A stretch of 64,000 bases of DNA from Atlanticothrix silvestris CENA357 (GTDB lineage Bacteria; Cyanobacteriota; Cyanobacteriia; Cyanobacteriales; Nostocaceae), in the NCBI RefSeq assembly GCF_016056295.1, contig NZ_JAECZB010000014.1, positions 43,125-107,124 of the forward strand, in the 5' to 3' direction. Positions within the stretch are counted from its first letter, which is position 1; every line of letters begins with the position of its first letter. Below, one piece after another: positions 41,459 through 51,175 of this stretch. Under the pieces are notes generated by a model. It saw only the letters and a program-made list of their open reading frames with translations, was not told the origin of the DNA and made no database searches. A program made the translations under genes and the position numbers.

Positions 41459-44400
41459 ATGATCTACCAACCTTCAACATCTCCCCCAGCAATCACAATT
41501 ATACAGTCAGAGAATAGTTCTTGTAAAACGCAGTTAGATACCAGCGTTAGTCAAGAACATAAAGCAGTTGCCAAGGCGATCGCAACTCCTTCACCACCAG
41601 AAACATTACCACCTGAATTTGCTACGGATGACTCAGCGCATTCTTGCAAAGTAGATAATGAAAACATCACGGCTGGTAACTTAACTACTGAAAATGCTCT
41701 AGATTATTACACAAAACAACTTGTGGCTCAAAGTACGACACTACCAATAGTCTCCAAAGATTCAGCGAGTAGTGATATAAAAAGTACTCTCAGAAATATC
41801 AGGGATGCTGCTCATAATAATGATGCAAAAAATACGCTATTTGCTGACAAGGAACAGAAGTTTAAAAATGTAGTTACTCCAGACTCTACTAGCAGTGATG
41901 CGTTAAAAACTTCAGCAGATAAGAATAATCCTAATCCAAATACTCCAATTAATAATATATTAGCTGAAGCCAAGAATTTATTAGTCGGAGTATTCATCAA
42001 CCAACAGGAAGTTGGTAGTTTACAAGTTATTCCAGAAGGCGGAAATTTATTAATTCCCCTGTCTGAATTTGCTCAAATTGCTGGATTTACAGTTGAAAGT
42101 ATTGATGGCAGCAAAACCCAACTTAAAACACCTTTAGGCGTAGTAACTCTTATAGAGTCAGACTTGAGAAAAATTAATGGTATCACTTATATTAGCGATA
42201 TCTTATTAAAAGAAAAACTACTCACTGATATAGAGCTAAAAACTTCAGATTTAGCCTTGAATGTTAATTTACCTTGGCGTAGAGGTAGTGGAGAATCGAG
42301 CAATCAAGCTATTGACCTCAAGCCTGAAGTTAGACCACCTAGCAGTGGTTTTTCAAATTTACGGCAAGAGTTAAATTATTACAGTAATTCTGGTAATACA
42401 AACTGGCGTAGTTCTACGCTTTTGGGCGGGCGTTTAGCAGGTGGTGCGTGGCGGCTACGTTTAGAGAATGATTTTGTTAACCAGCCCCAGCTCAGTGAAT
42501 ACTTTTACTTTAAGCGCTCAGGGCAATTGCTTTATCAAATAGGTCGCCAACAAATTGGGTTCAATCCTTTAGCTACTAGCCTCAATTTCACAGGAGCGCA
42601 GATCGGTTATACTAATCTACCCGCTGATAGGTTCAATACAAATTACAGTGCGACTGAGCTTTTACCAAGACGTTCCCAAGCTGTACAAACATTTCGTGGT
42701 CTAGTTCCCCCGGCCAGTTTTGTGCAGTTAAGAGTTGGCGGCATTGCGGTTGCTCAACAGCAGGTAGGGCTAAGTGGAGAATATGAATTTCTAGATATCA
42801 ATTTGCCTACTGGTCAAAGTAATGAAATTGAATTGTTCATATTTGACCGTAATAATTTCAGCGTACCTGCGGAAATTCGTTCTTTAAGGCTTAATGCTTC
42901 CGATTTATTGTTACCATCGGGCGGTAATGTGCAGTTAGCAGGTATAGGTGTAACTGGTAACTATATCCAAAATAATTTATTAGACGATTTTAGTTCGACT
43001 CAATCAGGTCGGTTCACTGGATTTTATCAGGTACGTCAGGGTATTTCTGATAACTTAACCTTAGAAAGTTCTGTACAACTATTACCTGAAACAACACAGG
43101 CACAAGCAGGTTTTGCTTGGCGTTTGGCAAATCCTGTAATTTTATCAGCGAATGTCGGTACTTCTCGCGGTGAATTAGGTTATGCAGCTAATTTGGATAT
43201 TCAGTTGGATCGGTTACAAATTTTGGGCGTTTCTGAATTATATCCAACAGGCTATTTTAACAGCATTAACAACAATCAATTACGCGATCGCACAAACAAT
43301 GCTTTAGATGTCAGATATAAATTCAGTAATAACTTTAATCTGGGTTTTATTGCCCGCAGTTATCAAAATCAAAATGAATCAAGCACTTACATTTTGCCAA
43401 CTTTTTCATTCCGCCCATTGTCTAACTTGTCTTTGAGAGGTACACCTGATTATCTTGGTAACTATTCATTAAACGCTTTCTATCAACCAACAAGCAACAG
43501 CAGGCTATCTTTTAACTCTTTTGGTAATGTTTATACAACAGATTTTGGCTATAACCTCAACCGTGATTATCTACTATCCTTTGGGACTGAATCTGGTGGT
43601 GATTTAGCAACTCGTTTCACTTTGGGGCTAAATTATAGCTCTCCTAGCCTTTCAGGGCTGAGTTGGCGGTTAGGATTAGGATACCGAGATGGAGAAATTG
43701 GGCCGGTTGTTGGTGCTAGTATGCGAGTTCTACCAGGTCTATTTGCTAGAGTTGACTATCAAGGCATTCCCTCTAGAAACAGAAACATTATTGGTGGGAT
43801 TGGGGACGATCGCCTAACTATATCCTTAGTGTCAGATTTATCATTTGCTGGGGGCAGAATATCACCAGCTGAGTATAGTTCAGTTGGCAAAGACAGAGGA
43901 GCGATCGCTGGGCGAATGATGGTTGAAGGTGGCAGCAATGGTGCAGATCTTAGTGGCGGTCTAGTCCACGTTTACAATAACCGTGGTCGCAATGTTGGTA
44001 GTGCAAGAATAGACGCTCAAGGTAACTTCTTTGTTGGTAACTTGCGCGAAGGTAACTATGTAGTTCAACTTGACCCAGACGAGTTACCTATTGAAATTGC
44101 CTTACGGAAAACCTCCATAGTTGCGGAAGTAGCAGGTGCAGCTGTAACCAAGTTAGATTTCCCCGTCAGATTAGAGTATGGTATGGCAGGTAAAATCACT
44201 GATGTGACTGGTCAGCCAATGTCAGAAGTAGAAGTAGAACTAATTAATGCTGAAGGCAAACGAGTTTCTACAACCATGACTGACCAATTTGGTCTTTATC
44301 GCCTAGATGGCGTTCCTGTTGGTAACTACACATTACGGGTTCCGGCTCAAGAAGGCATCACCAATGGCATAAGTCTGCCTAACCTCCAAGTAGCGATTAA

Positions 44401-44491
44401 CAAAGATTTCGTCTACGACCAAAATCTCAAGTTACCCATCGCAGCCGCAGCTAAAGAAATTAAAGAAAATGAACCAGCCCAAAAACCTTAG
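41459..44491 (+). CDS. Usher-like outer-membrane protein with C-terminal Ig-like domain
   Basis: From ATG 41459 the protein is 1010 residues. A low-complexity region covers the first 180 or so. A small domain follows (V-G-S-L-Q-V-I-P-E-G-G-N-L-L-I-P-L-S-E-F-A), then a long beta-barrel region with alternating strands (about 300-800). Last comes a carboxypeptidase-regulatory-like domain (M-A-G-K-I-T-D-V-T-G-Q-P-M; F-G-L-Y-R-L-D-G-V-P-V-G-N-Y-T-L). Order after a PapD-like chaperone and the F-R-G-L-V-P-P-A-S-F-V-Q-L-R-V-G-G segment suggest a fimbrial usher. No signal peptide is present at this start or at TTG 41444, and the frame closes at 41408. This is odd for an outer-membrane protein and may mean an unrecognised start or a damaged 5' end. 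Confidence 0.65.
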   Translation: MIYQPSTSPPAITIIQSENSSCKTQLDTSVSQEHKAVAKAIATPSPPETLPPEFATDDSAHSCKVDNENITAGNLTTENALDYYTKQLVAQSTTLPIVSKDSASSDIKSTLRNIRDAAHNNDAKNTLFADKEQKFKNVVTPDSTSSDALKTSADKNNPNPNTPINNILAEAKNLLVGVFINQQEVGSLQVIPEGGNLLIPLSEFAQIAGFTVESIDGSKTQLKTPLGVVTLIESDLRKINGITYISDILLKEKLLTDIELKTSDLALNVNLPWRRGSGESSNQAIDLKPEVRPPSSGFSNLRQELNYYSNSGNTNWRSSTLLGGRLAGGAWRLRLENDFVNQPQLSEYFYFKRSGQLLYQIGRQQIGFNPLATSLNFTGAQIGYTNLPADRFNTNYSATELLPRRSQAVQTFRGLVPPASFVQLRVGGIAVAQQQVGLSGEYEFLDINLPTGQSNEIELFIFDRNNFSVPAEIRSLRLNASDLLLPSGGNVQLAGIGVTGNYIQNNLLDDFSSTQSGRFTGFYQVRQGISDNLTLESSVQLLPETTQAQAGFAWRLANPVILSANVGTSRGELGYAANLDIQLDRLQILGVSELYPTGYFNSINNNQLRDRTNNALDVRYKFSNNFNLGFIARSYQNQNESSTYILPTFSFRPLSNLSLRGTPDYLGNYSLNAFYQPTSNSRLSFNSFGNVYTTDFGYNLNRDYLLSFGTESGGDLATRFTLGLNYSSPSLSGLSWRLGLGYRDGEIGPVVGASMRVLPGLFARVDYQGIPSRNRNIIGGIGDDRLTISLVSDLSFAGGRISPAEYSSVGKDRGAIAGRMMVEGGSNGADLSGGLVHVYNNRGRNVGSARIDAQGNFFVGNLREGNYVVQLDPDELPIEIALRKTSIVAEVAGAAVTKLDFPVRLEYGMAGKITDVTGQPMSEVEVELINAEGKRVSTTMTDQFGLYRLDGVPVGNYTLRVPAQEGITNGISLPNLQVAINKDFVYDQNLKLPIAAAAKEIKENEPAQKP

Positions 44492-44590
44492 ATATGTATA
44501 ATCCAGGGCTAGAAGCGATCGCCCGATTTCATCTACTATATTTATTGTTCTCCAGTTGTATGGGCTACACCTGGCTACCCTGCGATCGTT

Positions 44591-46801
44591 ATGCCGAAAT
44601 CGAAAAAGAGCATTACTCCCATCAATTTAAACGATCCACAATATTATCTTAACCGAGAGTTAAGCTGGTTAGAGTTCAACGGTCGGGTATTACATGAAGC
44701 CTGTGACCCCAGAACGCCACTACTCGAACGACTTAAGTTCTTGGCAATCTTCAGTTCCAACTTAGATGAGTTTTTCATGGTGCGTGTTGCGGCTTTGAAG
44801 CAACAAGTAGAAGCGAAAGTTAGCCTGTTAACTCCCGATGGACGGACACCACAACAACAGCTAGATGACATTAGGTCTACCCTGGTTCCGCAGATCACAA
44901 AACAGCACCAGCACTTTGACCAAGCGTTGCAACCGCTGCTAGCAAATCACGGGATTCATATCCTGGATTACATTAATTTGTCTCAAAAACAGCGGACTTA
45001 TTTGGATAACTACTATGAAGACCAAATATTTCCGGTTTTAACTCCTCTGGCTGTTGACCCTAGCCATCCCTTTCCCTACATTTCCAATCTCAGCCTGAAT
45101 TTGGCAGTTGTGGTCAAAAACCCAGATACCGAAGAAGAATTTTTTGCTAGAGTCAAAGTCCCCAGTGTTTTGCCGCGATTTTTGCCTTTACCGCCAGAGT
45201 TGGGAATCCAAGAAAACGAACAACCTGCCAACTGGACAGGTGTACCTTTAGAACAGGCGATCGCTCACAACCTAGAGTCTTTATTTCCGGGAATGAATAT
45301 TCAGGAATATCATCCCTTCCGAATTACCCGCGATGCCGATTTAGCTTTAGAAGAAGATGAAGCTGATGATTTATTGCTAGCGATCGAACAAGAACTGCGA
45401 AAACGCCGCATGGGTGGAACTCCAGTCCGGCTAGAAATTCAATCCCAGACCCCTGAAGCCATCCGTTCTAGATTATTGCAAGATTTGGAATTAACAGAAA
45501 GCGATATTTATGAAGTCGATGGTCTTTTAGGACTGCGAGATTTGATGTATTTTATGGCATTACCATTGCCAGAACTCAAAGATCCACCACGCCAGTCTGT
45601 AGTACCTCCTCGTCTACAACGCCTCAGAGAGCCGAGTTTAAGTCTAGATGCGTTGGATGTGGAAGAAGGCAAAGACTTCTTTGCTGTGATTCGGGAAAAG
45701 GATTTATTAGTTCACCATCCTTATCAATCTTTTTCAGCATCAGTAGTGCGGTTTATTACCCATGCTGCTCACGACCCGAATGTATTGGCGATCAAAATGA
45801 CTCTTTATCGGACTTCGGGAGATTCGCCCATAGTTAACGCCTTAATTGCCGCTGCCGAAAATGGAAAACAAGTGTCTGTATTAGTCGAATTAAAAGCCCG
45901 GTTTGATGAAGAGAATAATATTTACTGGGCAAGGCGTTTAGAGAGAGTTGGTGTTCATGTTGTCTATGGTTTAGTGGGTCTTAAAACTCATAGCAAAATA
46001 GTTTTGGTGGTGCGGCGGGAAAAAGACCGGATGCGCCGTTATGTGCATATTGGCACTGGCAACTATAATCCCAAAACAGCGCGACTGTATACAGACTTAG
46101 GGTTATTTAGCTGTCGGGAAGAATTGGGTGCTGATATTACAGATGTATTTAATTTTTTAACAGGCTATTCCTTGCAAAAGTCTTATCGAGAATTGCTGGT
46201 TGCACCTGTAAATATGCGCGATCGCTTTTTATCATTAATTCATCGTGAAATAGAGAATGTCCAAAAGGGGTTTTCTGGGCGCATCGTTGCCAAAATGAAC
46301 TCTTTGGTTGATCCACAAATTATTACCACTTTATACGAAGCTTCCCGCGCCGGAGTGCAAATTGATTTAATAATTCGAGGCATTTGCTGCTTGCGCCCTG
46401 GACTTCAAGACATCAGCGAAAATATTCGTGTCATTAGCATTATCGGTCGATTTTTAGAACACTCACGAATTTTTTACTTTTACAACAACGAACAAGAAGA
46501 AATTTATATTGGCAGTGCCGACTGGATGCGTCGCAACCTAGACCGCAGAGTTGAAGTAATTACTTTAGTTAAAGACCCAGACATTGCAAAAGATTTGCAA
46601 GAAATTATGGGAATTATGTTAGCAGATAACCGCCAAGCTTGGGATTTACAATCTGATGGCAGTTATGTCCAACGTCAACCCTGTGAGGATTGTCCAGAAA
46701 CTAACTCGCAAAAAACTCTCATGAATATGGCATTACGTTCAACGGGTATGGTCTCAAATCTAATTGATGCCAAAACAAATTCTTCTTATACAGACAACTA
46801 A
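44591..46801 (+). CDS. ppk1: Polyphosphate kinase 1
   Basis: The 736-residue protein has the PPK1 N-terminal domain (Y-L-N-R-E-L-S-W-L-E-F-N-G-R-V-L). The head and catalytic domains carry the autophosphorylated histidine in L-K-T-H-S-K (H467), V-H-I-G-T-G-N-Y-N-P-K-T, the second histidine in F-L-E-H-S-R (H624), and Y-I-G-S-A-D-W-M-R-R-N-L-D-R-R-V-E. It makes inorganic polyphosphate from ATP reversibly. Length is normal and the gene looks intact; an ATG at 44591 gives the conserved N-terminus. Confidence 0.96.
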   Translation: MPKSKKSITPINLNDPQYYLNRELSWLEFNGRVLHEACDPRTPLLERLKFLAIFSSNLDEFFMVRVAALKQQVEAKVSLLTPDGRTPQQQLDDIRSTLVPQITKQHQHFDQALQPLLANHGIHILDYINLSQKQRTYLDNYYEDQIFPVLTPLAVDPSHPFPYISNLSLNLAVVVKNPDTEEEFFARVKVPSVLPRFLPLPPELGIQENEQPANWTGVPLEQAIAHNLESLFPGMNIQEYHPFRITRDADLALEEDEADDLLLAIEQELRKRRMGGTPVRLEIQSQTPEAIRSRLLQDLELTESDIYEVDGLLGLRDLMYFMALPLPELKDPPRQSVVPPRLQRLREPSLSLDALDVEEGKDFFAVIREKDLLVHHPYQSFSASVVRFITHAAHDPNVLAIKMTLYRTSGDSPIVNALIAAAENGKQVSVLVELKARFDEENNIYWARRLERVGVHVVYGLVGLKTHSKIVLVVRREKDRMRRYVHIGTGNYNPKTARLYTDLGLFSCREELGADITDVFNFLTGYSLQKSYRELLVAPVNMRDRFLSLIHREIENVQKGFSGRIVAKMNSLVDPQIITTLYEASRAGVQIDLIIRGICCLRPGLQDISENIRVISIIGRFLEHSRIFYFYNNEQEEIYIGSADWMRRNLDRRVEVITLVKDPDIAKDLQEIMGIMLADNRQAWDLQSDGSYVQRQPCEDCPETNSQKTLMNMALRSTGMVSNLIDAKTNSSYTDN

Positions 46802-46962
46802 ACATTTAATTGATTTTTTTTAGTAAATTTTAATTTTTCACGAGTTATTAATTAATCTCTATGGATGAAGCAGATTTATTCATCCATAGGATAGAGTAAT
46901 TGCTGGTGCTTGTTCTCGTAAGCTATATAAAGCTATCGTTTTTATTATTTTATTTTCCTTGA

Positions 46963-47379
46963 ATGTTAATGTTGTCCTGTGAATTTTCTACCTTGCGTGT
47001 TTTAGTAGCAGATGATCACGAGCTAACTCGTTTGACCTTACAATTAGCTTTTTCTTGTCAGGAAAATATCCAAGTAGTAGGGTTAGCAAGTAATGGCCAA
47101 GAAGCTATCGAAATGGTTAAACGCCATCACCCTGATGTGATTGTTTTAGATTTACAGATGCCAGTCATGGATGGCTGGAGTGCTTCTAGTCATATCAAAG
47201 CTATTTCTCCACAGACTCAAATATTAGCTTATTCTTCAGTAGAAGACGTGAGTTTTGCACAGACAAAAGCAATGCCTAGTTTTGATGATGTTTGCAAGAA
47301 AGATGTCCCAACCACTGAACTCATCGCTTTAGTAAGGCAGCTAGGAAAGCGTTCAGGAGATGCTTCTATGGCAGGGTAA
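46963..47379 (+). CDS. Single-domain response regulator
   Basis: The 138-residue protein is a receiver domain only: acidic pocket D17/D18, phospho-acceptor D63 in V-L-D-L-Q-M-P-V-M-D-G-W, and C-K-K-D-V-P at the lysine position. There is no DNA-binding output, so it probably relays phosphate or binds a partner. No kinase gene is adjacent. ATG at 46963 or 46969 are both possible. Confidence 0.88.
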   Translation: MLMLSCEFSTLRVLVADDHELTRLTLQLAFSCQENIQVVGLASNGQEAIEMVKRHHPDVIVLDLQMPVMDGWSASSHIKAISPQTQILAYSSVEDVSFAQTKAMPSFDDVCKKDVPTTELIALVRQLGKRSGDASMAG

Positions 47380-47639
47380 ATCATGCTGCAAAGTTGCTGG
47401 TTGATTATCTCAGGGTTAATTACACTCTGGAGAATGAAAATTATTGCATTGTTAATATGTATCGGTGGAACCGCCAATTGACGATTTCACCGACTTGTTT
47501 TTTTATCCTTGATGTTACTTAGTTGCGCTTAATTACAGGAATTAAGCCGAGTAAAATTTGTCACTGCGACCGGAATGTAGTGTGAGAAGTAATCCTAGAG
47601 TTTTAGGTGATTATCTCGCTATCACTGGTAATGACGAAA

Positions 47640-47819
47640 TTAATTTCCAGTTTCCGGGATGGTGCGTTTAAATTCGTCAATTAACTCATCCAATTCTTCT
47701 AGAGCCTGATTTACATCAACTCTCAAAATTCCTAAATTAGGTTGCTCTAAGAGGCTGAGCAGGTACTCGCGTTTACTTTGAACTACGGCGATTCGTTCTT
47801 TTATAGTCTGTAAATCCAT
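47640..47819 (-). CDS. Small coiled-coil protein of 59 residues
   Basis: On the - strand an ORF from ATG 47819 to TAA 47640 reads M-D-L-Q-T-I-K-E-R-I-A-V-V-Q-S-K-R-E-Y-L, then L-E-Q-P-N-L-G-I-L-R-V-D-V and A-L-E-E-L-D-E-L-I-D-E-F-K-R-T-I-P-E-T-G-N. It has two amphipathic helices and codon use like neighbouring genes, with a ggaagaaag stretch before the start. It lies alone in a 630-base gap. I think similar short proteins exist in Nostoc but cannot name the family. The rest of this gap (47380-47639, 47820-48012) shows nothing else. Confidence 0.6.
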   Translation of the reverse strand: MDLQTIKERIAVVQSKREYLLSLLEQPNLGILRVDVNQALEELDELIDEFKRTIPETGN

Positions 47820-48012
47820 TTCTTTCTTCCAGTCCTAAAATATCCTCAAGTTTAAAGTTAACTCAAAAAAGGTAAGGCTTGTATCTCCTGGCTTAATCTA
47901 GGTAACTTCATTGAGAAATCTCAGGTTCTGAGTTCTTACTCTTCCCTAAGTTGTTACTTATAGTCGATGATAGTAGAACTGATGTATTAAAAGTTCATAC
48001 TATTTTCAGCTC

Positions 48013-48564
48013 ATGTTACGCCAAATTTCTTTGGGAACACTCGGTTTAACCGTTGGCAGTATATTAACCATTGTTGGTTTTGTTGCCTACGCTGCCAATA
48101 ATGCCACACTAAACCTTGTAGGCTTTTTTTACGGTTTTCCTCTATTGCTGGGAGGATTGGCACTCAAAGCCAATGAAATGAAACCTATACCCTTCAGCCA
48201 AACTACAACGCCGTCGGTATTACTCTTGCGAAAGCAGCAAGCAACTGTGACTCAAAATAAAATTCGCAAAGATATTACCAGATACTGCTATGGTCAAGAG
48301 GCTCATTTAGACATGGCCTTATCTTATCTGAATCTGAGTCCGACAGATGAAGAACGACCAATAGTCACAGGTTTACGAGAAATCGAAGTTAATGGCGCTT
48401 ATACCTTAATTTTAGAATTTGATTCGCCGTGTATACCAATTAATGATTGGCAGGAAAAACAGGAAAAAATGACTAAATATTTTGGCCCAGGAGTGGAAGT
48501 TCAAATAACACAACCAAGTGAAAATAAAATTGAATTAGCATTAATTACTGTTAAACAAGAGTAA
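48013..48564 (+). CDS. DUF2854 membrane protein
   Basis: The 183-residue protein has two membrane helices near the start (about 7-27 and 34-52) and a soluble C-terminal domain. That domain has Q-N-K-I-R-K-D-I-T-R-Y-C-Y-G-Q-E-A-H-L-D and L-I-L-E-F-D-S-P-C-I-P, the pattern of the cyanobacterial/plastid DUF2854 family. Function is unknown. It converges on crr7 across a bidirectional terminator. Confidence 0.8.
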   Translation: MLRQISLGTLGLTVGSILTIVGFVAYAANNATLNLVGFFYGFPLLLGGLALKANEMKPIPFSQTTTPSVLLLRKQQATVTQNKIRKDITRYCYGQEAHLDMALSYLNLSPTDEERPIVTGLREIEVNGAYTLILEFDSPCIPINDWQEKQEKMTKYFGPGVEVQITQPSENKIELALITVKQE

Positions 48565-48568
48565 TTAG

Positions 48569-48607
48569 TCAAAAGTCAATAGTTTTGTAATCACTATTGA
48601 CTTTTGA
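48569..48607. terminator. Bidirectional terminator hairpin
   Basis: A 14-bp perfect stem (tcaaaagtcaatag/ctattgacttttga) with an 11-nt loop sits between the convergent DUF2854 and crr7 genes, with A/T runs on both sides. Confidence 0.85.
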
Positions 48608-48615
48608 TTTAAAAA

Positions 48616-48876
48616 CTACTTTTCTAAACGTACTGCATACCACTGCAAATATTCTCCAGGGCTAATATCCAATTCGCAAGTTGTATCTATTAAATATTGT
48701 GCTTGCTCTTCCACAGAATTAAATTTGTGCAAATCTGGTGGTAAGTCCTGAAAATTAATTTTTTGCAAAACAATTTTTAGTTTTTCTAATAATTCTGATG
48801 CTGTCAAAAATTGTTCTGGTTGATTTGTTTCTAGAACAACAAAATTATCCTGCTGGTACATTAATGAATCTGGCAT
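48616..48876 (-). CDS. crr7: Chlororespiratory reduction protein 7
   Basis: The 86-residue protein contains M-Y-Q-Q-D-N-F-V-V-L-E-T-N-Q-P-E-Q-F-L-T, then V-E-E-Q-A-Q-Y-L-I-D-T-T-C-E-L-D and P-G-E-Y-L-Q-W-Y-A-V-R-L-E-K at the end. This closely matches CRR7 of cyanobacteria and plants. In plants CRR7 is needed for accumulation of the NDH complex of cyclic electron flow; a similar NDH-1 assembly role is likely. ATG 48876 gives the conserved M-P-D-S start. Confidence 0.85.
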   Translation of the reverse strand: MPDSLMYQQDNFVVLETNQPEQFLTASELLEKLKIVLQKINFQDLPPDLHKFNSVEEQAQYLIDTTCELDISPGEYLQWYAVRLEK

Positions 48877-49765
48877 TTTTGGTTAATCTAAATATAGTTT
48901 GATTCCAGCCAATATCATTTCAGATCATTTATTGGCTATTTGGTATAAGAATATATAATCTTAGTTTTGACTAGCCAATAAATCGTACTTTACAAAGTGA
49001 AGCAGATTAAACTTAATTTAAAACTCTTATCTTATTTTAAGCAGTACAGGGGCTTGTGAGAAAAATTTATTTACCTTCTAAAGGTAAACATTCAAGGACT
49101 AAGACAGCTTACCTGAGAGATATTGCGACTATTTTGAGCATTTTATCAGGTCAAAATAAAGATTTTAAGTTAAATTGCCAGGGAAGTTGGACTTTATTCA
49201 CTTTCAGTCTAAAGCCATAAAAAAATGGGATGAGCAGTCACTAGATAATAAAGTTTTGCACACACCTTAATATTAACCTAATGCAATTTATGTAATTATC
49301 CCCAAACAGAAGTCTGTTCCAGGCTGGCAATTACTTTAAATGAGTTACAGTCGAGTAACGCCAAAATTGAGTATTAGTTATTTTCTGATTGCAGTTTGTT
49401 AACTGCTTATATTCTCCTCAGTATGTATAACAGGTAACAGAAAACAAAGAATAGGGTTGAAATCTCTTGGTATCCAGGTTTGATGATTAGTTTATATCCT
49501 AAACTAAGTGAGAATTTCTATATCTAAAGTAACTATAAAGTAAAGAATTGAGGTATACATTTAAAGTTTTGCTCAGTTTTCTTCAAAATTGCAATTACAC
49601 TTGTTTACTAGGGAAATATAAGAGTAACATTTTCTACCAAAACCATACCTGAAAAAAGGTAAACATTACTTTTAAGTTTTAAATAAATAGTTTATGCAAT
49701 TTAGTTATCTATCTTTTTCTTGGCTCAGAACAATTAATCAGTCTGTTGTCCAACAATAGAAGAGT
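48877..49765. other. Long AT-rich intergenic region
   Basis: About 890 bases without a supported gene. Two related strings, ttaccttctaaaggtaaacatt (49070-49091) and gaaaaaaggtaaacattac (49652-49670), recur. No RNA gene or array is recognisable. Part may be promoter for the small ORF at 49766 or for crr7. Confidence 0.5.
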
Positions 49766-50026
49766 ATGAAGGCAGACACACCTTTGTTACAAATTCTAAC
49801 TTCGATAGGGGAGAAATTATTATTACGCGATCGCATCATCGGCCATTCTCAAAATATTTCTGCAATTTCTTGGTTTAATCAATTGTTAAACCAGAGACTA
49901 GTGTTATCAAACACTCAAAAACTCAGTAAATTTTGGAGGGATACTTTGCCTGTTTGTGTCCGTCTGGTAACAAACGAGCAATTTTTTCACTTAAAAACAA
50001 TGTTCTATTTGTTTTCTAGCAAATAG
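49766..50026 (+). CDS. Hypothetical 86-aa ORF, weak
   Basis: The ORF starts at ATG 49766 after a gaagag stretch. It reads M-K-A-D-T-P-L-L-Q-I-L-T-S-I-G-E-K-L-L-L-R-D-R and ends with an aromatic and basic tail. No family is recognised and no membrane or signal segment is clear. It lies on the same strand upstream of a diguanylate cyclase gene. It could be a real small gene or a chance ORF. Confidence 0.35.
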   Translation: MKADTPLLQILTSIGEKLLLRDRIIGHSQNISAISWFNQLLNQRLVLSNTQKLSKFWRDTLPVCVRLVTNEQFFHLKTMFYLFSSK

Positions 50027-50145
50027 AGCTTTCAGTAGGATTTTGACTGTAAACAACTCTTTTTTATAAGCAATTTGGCTATGAGCGCCAGGTTTTTCCT
50101 GGTTTGTCTCTCCCCGATACTTTCATTTTCTGTGGAACGCAACTC

Positions 50146-51168
50146 ATGTCAGGCATAAGCCCATTTTCTCTTTCTAAACAACCTCCATTAATTCTGGTGG
50201 CTGATGATGACAAGGCCATCCGAGTGCTGTTGCGTAAAGCTATGGAACAAGAAGGCTATCGTGTGGTCGAGGTTACTGATGGTAAGCAGTGTTTAGATGC
50301 TTATGAGACTGTCAAACCAGATATAGTTTTGCTGGATGCTGTCATGCCTGTAATGGATGGTTTTACTTGTTGCAAGCACTTACTCCAAATTGCTAGAAAT
50401 AATTTGATGTCGGCACTTGCAAGCCTTGATACTGATTCTGGCTTGGGCAATACTGTGATTTCAAAGTTATGGGGGCGTACTCCAATATTGATGATTACAA
50501 GCTTAGATGATGAACAATCTGTAGACCGTGCTTTTGAGGCAGGAGCGACTGACTATGTAACTAAGCCAATTCACTGGGCGGTGTTGCGCCAGCGCTTACG
50601 ACAACTGTTGCAGCAAGCGCAAGTATACAAACAATTAGAAGAGGCAAACTTGGCTTTACAGCAACTAGCCAATGTTGATGGCTTAACTGGGTTGGCTAAT
50701 CGTCGCCGTTTTGACAATTATCTAAATACACAATGGATTAATTTGGCACAGGAGGAGTCTGCTCTGTCGTTGATTTTATGCGATATAGATTTCTTTAAAT
50801 TTTACAACGATCAATATGGTCATCCGGCAGGTGATCTCTGCTTACAAAAGGTGGGTACTATCTTAAGCAATAAAGCACAGAAACATCAAGATTTAGTAGC
50901 ACGTTATGGTGGTGAAGAATTTGCGGTGATTATGCCACATACCCATGCAAACGGTGCAATTCATGTTGCCAAAGCGATACAAGCTGGAGTTAGAAATTTG
51001 CAAATTGCCCACCGTGGGTCTGCGGTAAATCAGTCTGTAACTCTAAGTATAGGAGTATCTAGTATTATTCCAACCTGGGAATCTTCACCTTCAGATTTGA
51101 TTTTGGCAGCAGACAAAGCACTTTATCGTGCTAAAGCAGAAGGGCGCGATCGCATTGTTCTCAATTGA
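50146..51168 (+). CDS. Response regulator-diguanylate cyclase (REC-GGDEF)
   Basis: From ATG 50146 the protein is 340 residues. It has a receiver domain (I-L-V-A-D-D-D-K-A-I-R; V-L-L-D-A-V-M-P-V-M-D-G-F; Y-V-T-K-P-I-H-W) with a longer than usual loop after the phospho-acceptor (residues about 75-110). A GGDEF domain follows with V-A-R-Y-G-G-E-E-F-A-V-I. The active site G-G-E-E-F is intact, so c-di-GMP synthesis is expected. The position of the inhibitory I-site reads K-x-x-D rather than R-x-x-D, so product inhibition may be weak. A TTG at 50104 is less likely. Confidence 0.88.
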   Translation: MSGISPFSLSKQPPLILVADDDKAIRVLLRKAMEQEGYRVVEVTDGKQCLDAYETVKPDIVLLDAVMPVMDGFTCCKHLLQIARNNLMSALASLDTDSGLGNTVISKLWGRTPILMITSLDDEQSVDRAFEAGATDYVTKPIHWAVLRQRLRQLLQQAQVYKQLEEANLALQQLANVDGLTGLANRRRFDNYLNTQWINLAQEESALSLILCDIDFFKFYNDQYGHPAGDLCLQKVGTILSNKAQKHQDLVARYGGEEFAVIMPHTHANGAIHVAKAIQAGVRNLQIAHRGSAVNQSVTLSIGVSSIIPTWESSPSDLILAADKALYRAKAEGRDRIVLN

Positions 51169-51175
51169 GTGTTTG

